Assembly (NCBI RefSeq): GCF_051175565.1
Contig: NZ_CP195105.1
Span: 2,356,001 to 2,420,000, forward strand
Direction: 5' to 3'
Origin: Daejeonia sp002484105
GTDB lineage: Bacteria > Bacteroidota > Bacteroidia > Flavobacteriales > Weeksellaceae
DNA length: 64,000 nucleotides
The position numbers and the translations under genes were made by a program. This document shows positions 17,191 through 26,219 of the stretch, one piece after another. Position 1 is the stretch's first letter; each line of letters begins with the position of its first letter. The notes under the pieces were generated by a model. The model made no database searches. It was not told the DNA's origin and saw nothing but the letters and a program-made list of their open reading frames with translations.

Positions 17191-17802
17191 ATGGCAAAAA
17201 TTCTGAAAATATATCCGGAAAACCCACAAGAAAATCTTATTAATGAAGTGGTTAGTTGTCTCAAAAATGGAGGGATCATTATTTACCCCTCCGATACCGT
17301 TTATGCAATGGGATGCAATATTTTTGACACCAAAGCCATGGAAAAGCTTGCCCAACTGAAAAAAATAAAACTCGAAAAGGCAAAATTTTCAATTATATGT
17401 AATGATCTCAGCCATCTTTCAGGATTTACAAGACCAATAGACACCTCTGTTTTCCGTTTTCTGAAAAGCCATATTCCCGGTCCGTTCACGTTTATACTGG
17501 ATGCCAACAAAAGCCTGCCTCTTGCATACAAAGGACATAAAACCATCGGTATCCGGGTGCCTGACCATCCTGTTCCTCAGCTTATCGTCGAAAAACTAGA
17601 ACATCCGATTGCTTCAACATCCATCAAAGATGACGACGAAATTATCGAATACTCCACCGATCCGGAACTGATCGCCGAAAAATACGACCCGTTTGTGGAT
17701 ATTGTGGTAGATTCAGGCTATGGAGACAACGTTGCCTCTACCGTTATTGATCTTACTTCTGGCGAACCCGTTGTTATACGTGAAGGTAAAGGAATATTAT
17801 AA
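17191..17802 (+). CDS. tsaC: L-threonylcarbamoyladenylate synthase
   Basis: A 203-residue YrdC/Sua5-fold enzyme that makes threonylcarbamoyl-AMP from Thr, bicarbonate and ATP for t6A37 modification of ANN-decoding tRNAs. The fold is marked by GGIIIYPSDTVYAMGCN near the N-terminus, KKIKLEKAKFSIIC, GPFTFILDANKSLP, GIRVPDHP and a late STVIDLTSGEPVVIREG. It is the short TsaC form without the C-terminal Sua5 domain. ATG 17191 is preferred over the ATG six bases upstream because of the promoter box. It heads an operon: its TAA overlaps by one base the ATG of the next gene. Confidence 0.93.
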   Translation: MAKILKIYPENPQENLINEVVSCLKNGGIIIYPSDTVYAMGCNIFDTKAMEKLAQLKKIKLEKAKFSIICNDLSHLSGFTRPIDTSVFRFLKSHIPGPFTFILDANKSLPLAYKGHKTIGIRVPDHPVPQLIVEKLEHPIASTSIKDDDEIIEYSTDPELIAEKYDPFVDIVVDSGYGDNVASTVIDLTSGEPVVIREGKGIL

Positions 17803-18491
17803 TGACAAACGGACGACTTCGCAAAACATATCTTTGGGGCATTATCATTTTTACTGCTTATTTTTATGCCGTTTCTCCGCTACAACAGATTCTCACAGAT
17901 TTCTGGAACACCAGCATTTTCGGTGAGAAAAGTATTTTCCTCTTTTCGAGACTGCTGATATGGCTCGGAATAGGACTTGTCTTAATATATGTCCGTAAAA
18001 TCGAACGTGGTCATTTCTTCCTCTGGAAAGAACGCCGCTACCCTTGCTTCAAAGCTTTGATTAAAGGTACAGCGCTGTATATCGCTGTTTTCTCAGGAGC
18101 ACTGCTGATCAGCCTGCTGGTGCATGCCATTTCCGGCAACACTGACCTAAGCAAAAAAACACTCATTTTGAAGGGCATTTTTGAAGAACACAAACTCATT
18201 ATGATCTTTACTGCAGTCACAGCAGGTGTTACAGAAGAACTTTTTTTCCGAGGATATCTTCAGCCAAGAATCAGTTTTCTTACAAAGAACGCAACTGCCG
18301 GAATAGTGATCAGTGCACTGATTTTCGGGCTTGCGCATTTTGCATACGGAACAGCCTCGCAAATCATTGTTCCTGTTTTTATCGGCCTGTGTTTTGCTTG
18401 GTTTTACCAGAAATACCAAAACATCAAAATTCTGATTACCGTCCATACACTCTATGATGTACTGGTATTCATTAACCTTTTAAACCACTGA
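17802..18491 (+). CDS. CPBP family intramembrane glutamic endopeptidase
   Basis: A 229-residue polytopic membrane protein with the CPBP (Abi, CAAX protease-like) motifs: EELFFRG carrying the Glu-Glu pair and Arg, FGLAHF with the second-motif His, and HTLYDV with the third. Family members cleave within the membrane or act in protein maturation and immunity; substrate unknown. Its ATG overlaps the tsaC stop codon by one base (TAATG), indicating translational coupling. Confidence 0.88.
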   Translation: MTNGRLRKTYLWGIIIFTAYFYAVSPLQQILTDFWNTSIFGEKSIFLFSRLLIWLGIGLVLIYVRKIERGHFFLWKERRYPCFKALIKGTALYIAVFSGALLISLLVHAISGNTDLSKKTLILKGIFEEHKLIMIFTAVTAGVTEELFFRGYLQPRISFLTKNATAGIVISALIFGLAHFAYGTASQIIVPVFIGLCFAWFYQKYQNIKILITVHTLYDVLVFINLLNH

Positions 18492-18501
18492 AACCCATTC
18501 A

Positions 18502-19260
18502 ATGAAGCTTATTACCTCACCTGCCAAACTAATGAATACAGACAGCAGAAGCCCTCTTCTGAAGGCAACGACGCCATTTTTCATTAATGATGCAGCACTG
18601 ATCCAAACGTATCTTAAAGAAAAATCACCCAAATATCTGTCCGAACTGATGGATATCTCACAAAAACTCGCCGACGAAAACTGGGAGCGCAACCAGAAAT
18701 GGAAACCCAGGCCCAAACCGGAAGAAAGTTGCCAGGCTCTTTTTGCTTTTACAGGAGAAGTTTACCGTGGGCTCGACGCGCAGACACTTGGCCAGAATGC
18801 CCTAGATTATCTCCAGAAAAATTACCGCATCCTCTCCGGATTGTACGGGCTGCTGCGTCCTTCGGACAATATCATGCTCTACCGCCTGGAAATGGGAAGA
18901 AATTTTGAATTTGAAAACCATAAAAATCTCTACAGTTTCTGGCGCGAAAAAATCACAGAAAAACTTAATTCTGAACTGAAAAAGGGAGAATTACTACTGA
19001 ATCTGGCGAGTAATGAATATTTTAAATCCGTTAACAGAAAAGAAATCAAGGGAAAAGTGATTGATTTTGACTTTTATGAAATGAAGGGCGGAACCCCCAA
19101 AACCATCGTGGTCTATACCAAACACGCACGTGGCCTTATGGTGCGGTACTGTGCCGAAAACGATGCCAAAACACTGGAGGATGTAAAAGCCTTTCACGAA
19201 GAAGGTTACCTCCTTGATGAAGAGAAATCTACCGATACCCGATTGGTTTTTATACGATAA
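18502..19260 (+). CDS. yaaA: Peroxide stress protein YaaA
   Basis: A 252-residue cytosolic protein of the YaaA/UPF0246 family. In E. coli YaaA lowers free intracellular iron during peroxide stress and binds DNA. Recognisable blocks are LITSPAKLMN at the N-terminus, ALFAFTGEVYRGLDA, RILSGLYGLLRPSD, MLYRLEMG, NLASNEYFKSV and VYTKHARGLMVRY. It lies 10 bases after the CPBP gene and 3 bases before prmC, in the tsaC operon. Confidence 0.92.
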   Translation: MKLITSPAKLMNTDSRSPLLKATTPFFINDAALIQTYLKEKSPKYLSELMDISQKLADENWERNQKWKPRPKPEESCQALFAFTGEVYRGLDAQTLGQNALDYLQKNYRILSGLYGLLRPSDNIMLYRLEMGRNFEFENHKNLYSFWREKITEKLNSELKKGELLLNLASNEYFKSVNRKEIKGKVIDFDFYEMKGGTPKTIVVYTKHARGLMVRYCAENDAKTLEDVKAFHEEGYLLDEEKSTDTRLVFIR

Positions 19261-19263
19261 CGG

Positions 19264-20118
19264 ATGACATTACTTGAAATAAAAAAATATTTCAGGGAAG
19301 AACTTTCAGAGCTGTATACCGATTCGGAAGTTTCTGTGCTCTCCTCTGTTTTTCTTGAAAAAATAACCGGCTTCAGTACACGTCAGTTGCGCCGTCTTCT
19401 GCATCAGGAAATGCTTGCCGATGATGTTGGGAAGATTAAAGATATTCTTGCACAGCTGAAAACCGGAAAGCCTTACCAGCATATCCTTGGTGAAGCCGAA
19501 TTTTACGGAAGAACATTCAAGGTCAGCAAAAATGTTCTGATCCCACGTCCCGAAACTGAAGAGCTTGTAGAAATCGCCATTACGGAAATTAAAAATTCTC
19601 CGCTTTTTTCCGGCAGAAAAAACTTCCGCGTGCTGGATATCGGCACGGGAAGCGGTATTATACCAGTCACCATAAAATGCAAATTTCCGGAAGCGGAAGT
19701 CAGCGCCGTTGACATTTCGCAAGAAGCATTGGATGTAGCCCGCCACAATGCAGAAACCCACCAGACAAAAATCCGTTTTATACAATCTGATTTTCTTGAG
19801 GAGACAACGAATGAAGTATGGGATGTCATCATCTCCAATCCGCCATATATCGGGAAAGAAGAGGAAAATGAAATTTCAGATGGTGTTAAAAAATTTGAAC
19901 CGCTGACGGCACTTTTTTCACCGGTTGACGATCCGCTTATCTTCTACAGGAAAATTGCAGAAACCGCAACCAGGCACTTGTCAGACAACGGAATGATTTT
20001 TCTGGAAATCAACCAGAAATTCGGAAAAGAAACCCTTGATCTGTTCAGACAGTTCAGGTTTTCAGAGCTCATCCGCGATCTCTCTGGTAATGACCGCTTT
20101 GTGGTTGTAAAAAAATGA
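19264..20118 (+). CDS. prmC: Peptide chain release factor N5-glutamine methyltransferase
   Basis: A 284-residue SAM-dependent methyltransferase that methylates the glutamine of the GGQ motif in RF1 and RF2. The N-terminal helical domain binds the release factor. The catalytic domain has LIPRPETEEL, the SAM motif VLDIGTGSGIIPV, the acidic VSAVDISQEAL and the active-site NPPYIG, which holds the substrate glutamine. Length and motif order are standard. It is the last gene of the tsaC-CPBP-yaaA-prmC operon and converges with the topoisomerase IV operon. Confidence 0.95.
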   Translation: MTLLEIKKYFREELSELYTDSEVSVLSSVFLEKITGFSTRQLRRLLHQEMLADDVGKIKDILAQLKTGKPYQHILGEAEFYGRTFKVSKNVLIPRPETEELVEIAITEIKNSPLFSGRKNFRVLDIGTGSGIIPVTIKCKFPEAEVSAVDISQEALDVARHNAETHQTKIRFIQSDFLEETTNEVWDVIISNPPYIGKEEENEISDGVKKFEPLTALFSPVDDPLIFYRKIAETATRHLSDNGMIFLEINQKFGKETLDLFRQFRFSELIRDLSGNDRFVVVKK

Positions 20119-20315
20119 GAAACCCTGAAACCTCATCTCCATCAGGAACGTATCGGATACTTTTCCATTATTTGTTTTTTTGAAGGGCTTCAGATGTCTT
20201 GTAAACTTCCGGGATTCTATAATGTATACATTGCTTGTGCATTCGTCTTCCATTTAAAAACAGCTACGGAAGAATATATTTTCCCTGTTGTCATAAAAAA
20301 ACAGAATAAAAGATA

Positions 20316-20969
20316 TCAGTTGATTTTTTTCTTCACGAAAATCTGATATGCCAGATACAGCAACGGGAGCGCCATTACGAGAAGATAAAACGCATTGGAC
20401 ATTGCTGCCTGTGGCGCCATGGCTACAGCGTAGACAAGTCCGAACGCTGCACCTCCCAAATGGGCAGCATGGCCAATATAATCGTTCTGTCTCGGGTTCA
20501 ACATCGAATATACTGAATACCCAAAATACAGAAGTCCAAAAACAAATCCGGGAACAGGTATCGGAATAAAGAAAAAGTAAATATCCAGCATGGGATACAC
20601 TGCAATAGCAGCGAAAAGGATACCGGATACGCCACCACTGGCTCCAATGGCAGAATACCAGCCCTGATTTTTGTATATGAAAAGCGAAAAAAGGTTTCCG
20701 AGAATCACGGATCCGAAATAAACCACCAGAAAACCACCGGCACCGAAAGCATGTTCTGCAATGGGACCAAAGAAATACAACGTCAGCATATTGAATACCA
20801 GATGCATGACATCAGCATGCAGAAAACCTGCCGACAACAGACGGATATATTCCTTCTGATACCGGATGGCACTGACATTAAACTTGTATTTTTCAAAAAA
20901 AGAAGGGCTCTGGAAACCAATATAGCTGATGACCGCCGTCACGGCAATCACAATAAAAAGTACACTCAT
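20316..20969 (-). CDS. Rhomboid family intramembrane serine protease
   Basis: A 217-residue polytopic protease. The catalytic Ser sits in GASGGVSG (the GxSG motif) and the catalytic His in HAAHLGGAAFG on a later helix; HADVMHLVFNML is the conserved second-helix His/Asn element. All residues needed for activity are present. It cleaves membrane proteins within or near the bilayer; the substrate is unknown. It starts 18 bases after the parC stop codon, so it is probably the last gene of the topoisomerase IV operon. Confidence 0.92.
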   Translation of the reverse strand: MSVLFIVIAVTAVISYIGFQSPSFFEKYKFNVSAIRYQKEYIRLLSAGFLHADVMHLVFNMLTLYFFGPIAEHAFGAGGFLVVYFGSVILGNLFSLFIYKNQGWYSAIGASGGVSGILFAAIAVYPMLDIYFFFIPIPVPGFVFGLLYFGYSVYSMLNPRQNDYIGHAAHLGGAAFGLVYAVAMAPQAAMSNAFYLLVMALPLLYLAYQIFVKKKIN

Positions 20970-20987
20970 GAATTTATTTTTGTATCA

Positions 20988-23585
20988 TCATATCAAAGAA
21001 CTATTCCCGTTTTCTTCCTCAAAAAGATTTTTGATAATGCCTTCTTCCGGTATTTCACCACTCTCATGCCTGGGCTCTTCCGGTATTTCTTCTTCCGGTT
21101 CCTGAGGAATTTCGGGCACTATGATGGAGATGGATTTTATTTTGTCTTTCACAAACTGGTTTCCGATAGCCTTGATGCCCTTCACGGAGATAAATTCGTC
21201 TACATCCACCGTTTCGGGATCTTTGGTTTTTCCGGTTTTGTCTTTGGCAAAAGTAATTTCGGCAGAGCAGCCACTTACCGTTCCGACATACTCAATGAAG
21301 GATTTCGGATGGTCGGCCGGCATAAAATTCTGGATATTTGTATTGTTCTCCAGCAGGAATCGTTTGATGAAGTAGATGCCTTTGTCTCCGTCAAAGTAAA
21401 TACAGAAAACCGGTTGTTCGGGTTTCCATTTTTCGAGGATCAAATAGTCATCGTCAAAACGGTTGCTGAGATCAAAAGATACCAGCCGGGCATCACCTCT
21501 TGTATTGACAGTAAGTATTTTATCATCTCCTTTAAAGGTTCCGAGCAAGGCCCCGCGTCCATCGGCATTCAGTCTTTTCACCACATCATCGAACCAGATT
21601 TTCCGCGGTGCCAGTGTAGAAACTCCTTCTTCCTTAAGATCTATTTTTCTGATGGAATATTTGGTCACAAGGTTTCCGCGGGAATTTCTTCCTTTAATGG
21701 CGAGATCCGAAAAGTCGATCTCGAAGCGCTGCTTTCGGATACGTGCATTGGGTTTCAGCAATACGTTCACTACTTCAGCCTCTCCGTTGGGATTGGCAGA
21801 AAAATAAAGAATCTCGGATCCTTTCTGCTCCGAAGCCAGCGGATATGGGGTGTTTCGCGTGATGGACGTCACCGAAAAACGTTTCATATAGTACGGTCCG
21901 GTTTTTCCTTCCCGGTAGATCATGTTGTAGACGGTGCGCGTATCGTTTTTCTTCCAGATACCGACGTGGATAATGTCTTTTCCCACAAAGGTTTTGGGCT
22001 CTGCCTTCACCACCTGCATGGTTCCGTCTCTGCGGAAGGTAATGATGTCGTCAATGTCCGAACAGTCGAACAGGTAATCGTCTTTTTTAAGTGAAGTTCC
22101 GACAAATCCTTCAGCATAGTTGACATAATATTTTACGTTTGCCACGGCAACCTTTGCTGCATCTATCGTATCAAAAATACGCAGTTCGGTGCGTCTGGTC
22201 CTGTCTTTTCCGTATTTTTTCTGTATGCCGTTAAAGTAGTCTATGGCATAATCGATCAGATGTTCCAGGTGATATTTCACCTGTTCGATACGGCCTTCCA
22301 GTGCTGCAATGTTTTCCTTGAATTTATCCAGATCGAAACGCGAAATTCTCTTAATACGGATTTCGGTGAGGCGTACAATGTCGTCTTCCGTAACCTCACG
22401 GAGGAGATGTTCCGTGTGCGGTTTCAGTCCTTCATCAATCGTTGTGATCACAGCTTCCCAGGATTTTACTTCTTCAATATCGTGGTAAATTCTGTTCTCA
22501 ATAAAGATTCTTTCCAGTGAGGCAAAATGCCAGCTTTCCTGAAGTTCATGCAGTTCAATTTCCAATTCTTTTTTCAGCAGCGAAACCGTATGGTCGGTAT
22601 TGATTTTAAGAATTTCGGAAACCGAGGTAAAGATCGGTTTGTCGCCGACAATTACGCATGCGTTGGGCGAGATGGTAACCTGACAGTCGGTAAAGGCATA
22701 TAATGCATCAATTGTCTTGTCGGGCGATACATCATTATGCAGATGTATCAGAATTTCCACCTTGTCCGAGGTATTATCTTCTATTTTTTTGATCTTGATT
22801 TTCCCTTTATCATTGGCTTTCAGGATAGAATCGATCAGGTCTCCCGTGGTTTTGGAATACGGCAATTCGGTAACCACGAGCGTATGTTTGTCCAGTTGTG
22901 AAATACGCGCTCTGGCTCTTACTTTGCCCCCCCGGAAACCATCATTGTACTCGGAAACATCAAGCAGGCCACCGGTCTGGAAATCGGGAAAAAGCTCAAA
23001 TTTCTTTCCTTTGAGATAAGCTACGGAAGCATTCAGCAGTTCGTTGAAGTTATGCGGAAGAATTTTTGTTGACAACCCTACACCAATCCCTTCCACGCCC
23101 TGGGCAAGCACCAGCGGAAACTTTACGGGAAGGTCTACCGGTTCGTTGTTTCTGCCGTCATAGGATTTCACCCATTCTGTTGTCTTTGGATTAAAGACTA
23201 CTTCGAGTGCGAAAGGCGTCAGCCGGGCTTCAATATACCGTGCTGCTGCTGCAGAATCTCCTGTGTAGATATTTCCCCAGTTTCCCTGCGTGTCAATGAG
23301 CAGTTCCTTCTGTCCGATCTGTACCATGGCATCGGTAATGGAAGCATCACCGTGTGGATGATATTTCATGGTATTCCCGACAATATTGGCCACTTTGTTG
23401 TAGCGCCCGTCTTCCAGCTCCCGCATCGAATGCAGAATACGCCGCTGCACGGGTTTCAGACCGTCGAATATAGACGGAATGGCACGGTCGAGAATAACAT
23501 AGGATGCATAATCCAGAAACCAGTCCCGGTAAAGGCCGGATACTTTTTTTAAACTCTCCCCTTCGTAAGAATTTTCTTCAGTCAT
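20988..23585 (-). CDS. parC: DNA topoisomerase IV subunit A
   Basis: An 865-residue type IIA topoisomerase cleavage subunit acting with ParE to decatenate chromosomes. The N-terminal winged-helix region carries the DNA-linking Tyr117 in AARYIEARL, preceded by the quinolone region YHPHGDAS (76-82) in which the position normally held by Ser (80 in E. coli ParC) is Ala81. A long coiled tower region and a divergent C-terminal beta-rich domain follow, with a Glu/Pro-rich tail (EEIPEEPRHESGEIPEE). Linkage to parE and the absence of clear GyrA-box repeats favour ParC over GyrA. It starts 3 bases after the 161-aa membrane protein gene. Confidence 0.92.
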   Translation of the reverse strand: MTEENSYEGESLKKVSGLYRDWFLDYASYVILDRAIPSIFDGLKPVQRRILHSMRELEDGRYNKVANIVGNTMKYHPHGDASITDAMVQIGQKELLIDTQGNWGNIYTGDSAAAARYIEARLTPFALEVVFNPKTTEWVKSYDGRNNEPVDLPVKFPLVLAQGVEGIGVGLSTKILPHNFNELLNASVAYLKGKKFELFPDFQTGGLLDVSEYNDGFRGGKVRARARISQLDKHTLVVTELPYSKTTGDLIDSILKANDKGKIKIKKIEDNTSDKVEILIHLHNDVSPDKTIDALYAFTDCQVTISPNACVIVGDKPIFTSVSEILKINTDHTVSLLKKELEIELHELQESWHFASLERIFIENRIYHDIEEVKSWEAVITTIDEGLKPHTEHLLREVTEDDIVRLTEIRIKRISRFDLDKFKENIAALEGRIEQVKYHLEHLIDYAIDYFNGIQKKYGKDRTRRTELRIFDTIDAAKVAVANVKYYVNYAEGFVGTSLKKDDYLFDCSDIDDIITFRRDGTMQVVKAEPKTFVGKDIIHVGIWKKNDTRTVYNMIYREGKTGPYYMKRFSVTSITRNTPYPLASEQKGSEILYFSANPNGEAEVVNVLLKPNARIRKQRFEIDFSDLAIKGRNSRGNLVTKYSIRKIDLKEEGVSTLAPRKIWFDDVVKRLNADGRGALLGTFKGDDKILTVNTRGDARLVSFDLSNRFDDDYLILEKWKPEQPVFCIYFDGDKGIYFIKRFLLENNTNIQNFMPADHPKSFIEYVGTVSGCSAEITFAKDKTGKTKDPETVDVDEFISVKGIKAIGNQFVKDKIKSISIIVPEIPQEPEEEIPEEPRHESGEIPEEGIIKNLFEEENGNSSLI

Positions 23586-23588
23586 TGA

Positions 23589-24074
23589 TTAAGTGTTGGC
23601 TTTTCGGTTTTCATTATTTTCTTTCACCACTTTGTTGAGAGATATTTCGAGATCCCGGTTTTCCTTTCCGGAAAGGTAGGATATATCATATTTCAGGATA
23701 ATACTGCTTGATTTTTTGCTGGCAATCGTGATGTAGAGCCGGCGGAACAATACTATCCCCACGACATCATAGTGCATCAGTTTATATTTCGGAAATTCGT
23801 CGCTGACATCTTTACCCAAAAATTTCAGGATATTTCGGTTTTTGAAATTCAGGGCTTCACCATCGCTGTCATATTCAAAAATCTGTCTGCCGCGTATGAT
23901 AAATACCGCCCACAACAAAACCGGTATCAGCAGCAGGAAATAAGAATATCCCTTCAGTATATGGAATCTGTATTCGTCAAGAAAAAAACCTGCAGCACCA
24001 AATACCAGTAACATTGTCAGCACACTGACCGTGAAATGGTAAAACGGGGCTTTGTTTCGGTTGCTTAATCTCAT
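23589..24074 (-). CDS. Membrane protein of unknown function between parE and parC
   Basis: A 161-residue protein with two N-terminal hydrophobic helices (about 16-31 and 41-58) and a cytosolic C-terminal half of alternating strands (IFEYDSDGEALNFKNR, VVGIVLFRRLYITI, SIILKYDISYL) reminiscent of PH-like membrane-associated domains. I do not recognise a named family. It is placed tightly in the topoisomerase IV operon: 33 bases after parE and 3 bases before parC. Whether it has anything to do with topoisomerase function is unknown. Confidence 0.65.
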   Translation of the reverse strand: MRLSNRNKAPFYHFTVSVLTMLLVFGAAGFFLDEYRFHILKGYSYFLLLIPVLLWAVFIIRGRQIFEYDSDGEALNFKNRNILKFLGKDVSDEFPKYKLMHYDVVGIVLFRRLYITIASKKSSSIILKYDISYLSGKENRDLEISLNKVVKENNENRKANT

Positions 24075-24107
24075 CTTTTTCTGATATTTTCTTTGCTTTG
24101 TTCAGGT

Positions 24108-25982
24108 TCAGACGACCTGTTTACCTTTGTTTTCGAGGTCATCAATTTCCACGACCAGGTTTTCGAGAATAAAATTCTGCCGGTCGGGTGTATTTTTGCC
24201 CATATAAAACTCCAGCAGCTGGTCGATGGTCTGGTCTTTCCCAATCACCACAGGTTCCAGACGAATATCTTTTCCGATAAAATGTTTGAACTCATCCGGA
24301 GAAATTTCTCCCAAACCTTTAAACCTCGTAATTTCCGGATGTTTTCCCAATTCGGCCAATGCTTTCAGGCGCTCGTCTTCAGAATAGCAGTAGCGGGTTT
24401 CCTTTTTGTTGCGAACCCGGAACAGCGGAGTCTGCAGGATATAGAGATGTCCGTTTTTGATGACATCAGGAAAAAACTGCAGAAAGAAGGTAATCATCAG
24501 CAGGCGGATATGCATCCCGTCTACATCGGCATCGGTGGCGATAATGACCTGATTGTAGCGCAGGTCTTCGAGACTGTCTTCAATATTGAGAGCTGCCTGA
24601 AGAAGGTTGAATTCTTCGTTCTCGTACACCACTTTTTTGGTAAGTCCATAGCAGTTGAGCGGTTTCCCTTTCAGTGAAAAAACTGCCTGTGTCTCCACAT
24701 CACGGGATTTGGTGATGGATCCGGAAGCCGAATCTCCTTCGGTAATAAATATCTGTGTTTCCGATTTACGTTCCGCTTTCTGGTCGTTGTAGTGCTGGCG
24801 GCAGTCGCGGAGTTTCTTGTTGTGCAATGATACTTTCTTGGCACGTTCCCGGGCGAGTTTCTGTATACCGGAAAGTTCCTTTCTCTCGCGTTCCGAAACC
24901 AGAATTTTTCTGTGGATAGCTTCGGCAATTTCAGGGTTTTTGTGAAGGTAATTGTCCAGATGCGTTTTCAGGAAATCAATCACAAAAGTGCGCACTGTAG
25001 GACCTTCCGGACCCATATCGTTGGAGCCGAGTTTGGTTTTGGTCTGCGACTCGAATACCGGTTCTTCCACATTGATGGAAATTGCCGCAATAATGGATTT
25101 ACGGATATCGGATGCCTCAAAATTTTTATTGAAAAACTCACGGATGGTTTTCACATATGCCTCACGGAATGCATTGAGATGTGTACCGCCCTGAGTGGTA
25201 TTCTGTCCGTTGACAAACGAAAAATAGGTTTCGCTCTGAGATTTGTCTGAATGGGTAATGGCCAATTCGATATCCTCTGCTTTCAGATGGATAATAGGAT
25301 ACAGGATTTCCCCTTCCAATTCTTCCTGAAGCAGATCTTTCAGTCCATTTTCGGAAAAATAGGTTTCGCCGTTGAAGACTATTTTCAGCCCGGGATTCAG
25401 GTATGCATAATTCCTCAGCATGCGCTGGATATACTCTTTCCGGAATTTGAAATGAGGGAATATTTCAGGATCCGGGACAAATGTAATTTCAGTGCCGTTG
25501 CGTTCTGTGGTTTCTGTTTCCGGAAATTCTTCAGTAAGATTACCCTGCGAAAAGTCTGCAGATTTCGTTTTGCCATCGCGTACGGATTTCACTTTAAAGA
25601 AAATGGAAAGCGCATTGACGGCTTTGGTACCGACGCCGTTCAGTCCGACGGATTTTTTAAAGGCTTTGCTGTCGTATTTGCCTCCGGTATTCATTTTGGA
25701 AACGACATCCACCACTTTCCCAAGCGGGATACCGCGTCCGTAGTCGCGCACTGTCATTCGGATATCGTCCAGTTTTATTTCGATTCTTTTTCCGGCCTTC
25801 ATACGGAATTCGTCTATCGAATTGTCGATAACTTCCTTCAGCAGAATATAAATTCCGTCATCCGCCGAAGACCCGTCTCCGAGTTTTCCTATGTACATCC
25901 CGGGCCGCAGGCGTACGTGCTCCTGCCACTCCAGCGTGCGTATATTTTCTTCCGAATAGTTGACCTGTTGATTTTCGCTCAT
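24108..25982 (-). CDS. parE: DNA topoisomerase IV subunit B
   Basis: A 624-residue ATPase subunit of topoisomerase IV. GHKL ATPase motifs are in order: KEVIDNSIDEF, DYGRGIPLG and GVGTKAVNALS. Then come the transducer region with its QTKTKLG-type loop and the TOPRIM domain with EGDSAS and DADVDGMHIR, the latter binding the two magnesium ions. The C-terminus ends in the conserved RFKGLGE segment and tail. It is first in the minus-strand operon parE, membrane protein, parC, rhomboid. A TAAATTTG -7 box on the minus strand at 26023-26030 predicts a leader of about 34 bases. Confidence 0.93.
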   Translation of the reverse strand: MSENQQVNYSEENIRTLEWQEHVRLRPGMYIGKLGDGSSADDGIYILLKEVIDNSIDEFRMKAGKRIEIKLDDIRMTVRDYGRGIPLGKVVDVVSKMNTGGKYDSKAFKKSVGLNGVGTKAVNALSIFFKVKSVRDGKTKSADFSQGNLTEEFPETETTERNGTEITFVPDPEIFPHFKFRKEYIQRMLRNYAYLNPGLKIVFNGETYFSENGLKDLLQEELEGEILYPIIHLKAEDIELAITHSDKSQSETYFSFVNGQNTTQGGTHLNAFREAYVKTIREFFNKNFEASDIRKSIIAAISINVEEPVFESQTKTKLGSNDMGPEGPTVRTFVIDFLKTHLDNYLHKNPEIAEAIHRKILVSERERKELSGIQKLARERAKKVSLHNKKLRDCRQHYNDQKAERKSETQIFITEGDSASGSITKSRDVETQAVFSLKGKPLNCYGLTKKVVYENEEFNLLQAALNIEDSLEDLRYNQVIIATDADVDGMHIRLLMITFFLQFFPDVIKNGHLYILQTPLFRVRNKKETRYCYSEDERLKALAELGKHPEITRFKGLGEISPDEFKHFIGKDIRLEPVVIGKDQTIDQLLEFYMGKNTPDRQNFILENLVVEIDDLENKGKQVV

Positions 25983-26163
25983 ATCATCCCTCTTTCTGTT
26001 GTCTTTGACGTTGGCTAACTGACAAATTTAATGAAAGTGAAGCTAATCTGAAAGTTTTGTGGAAAATTTAAAATCACCCTGAGCGGAGTGAAAAAATCGC
26101 CGTATTGGTCGACAAAAAAACTCTTTTAATCTATTTTTAATTCGTGAATGACAGATTAATGAA

Positions 26164-26171
26164 TAATTTTG
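26164..26171 (+). promoter_or_regulatory. -7 promoter box before the frame-broken membrane protein gene
   Basis: TAATTTTG, 14 bases before an ATG at 26186 that is out of frame with the long open frame starting at 26193. Confidence 0.45.
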
Positions 26172-26219
26172 CAGAAAAATAGATTATGTTAGTTTACTAT
26201 TATTATTGCCGTCATCCTC

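Noticed and set aside
20751..22094. 447-codon plus-strand frame opposite parC
   Set aside because: Long only because parC is long; the minus-strand protein has all ParC motifs.
20988..25982. DNA gyrase gyrA/gyrB instead of topoisomerase IV
   Set aside because: The genes are linked as an operon, ParE has the short 624-residue form, and the A subunit lacks clear GyrA-box repeats.
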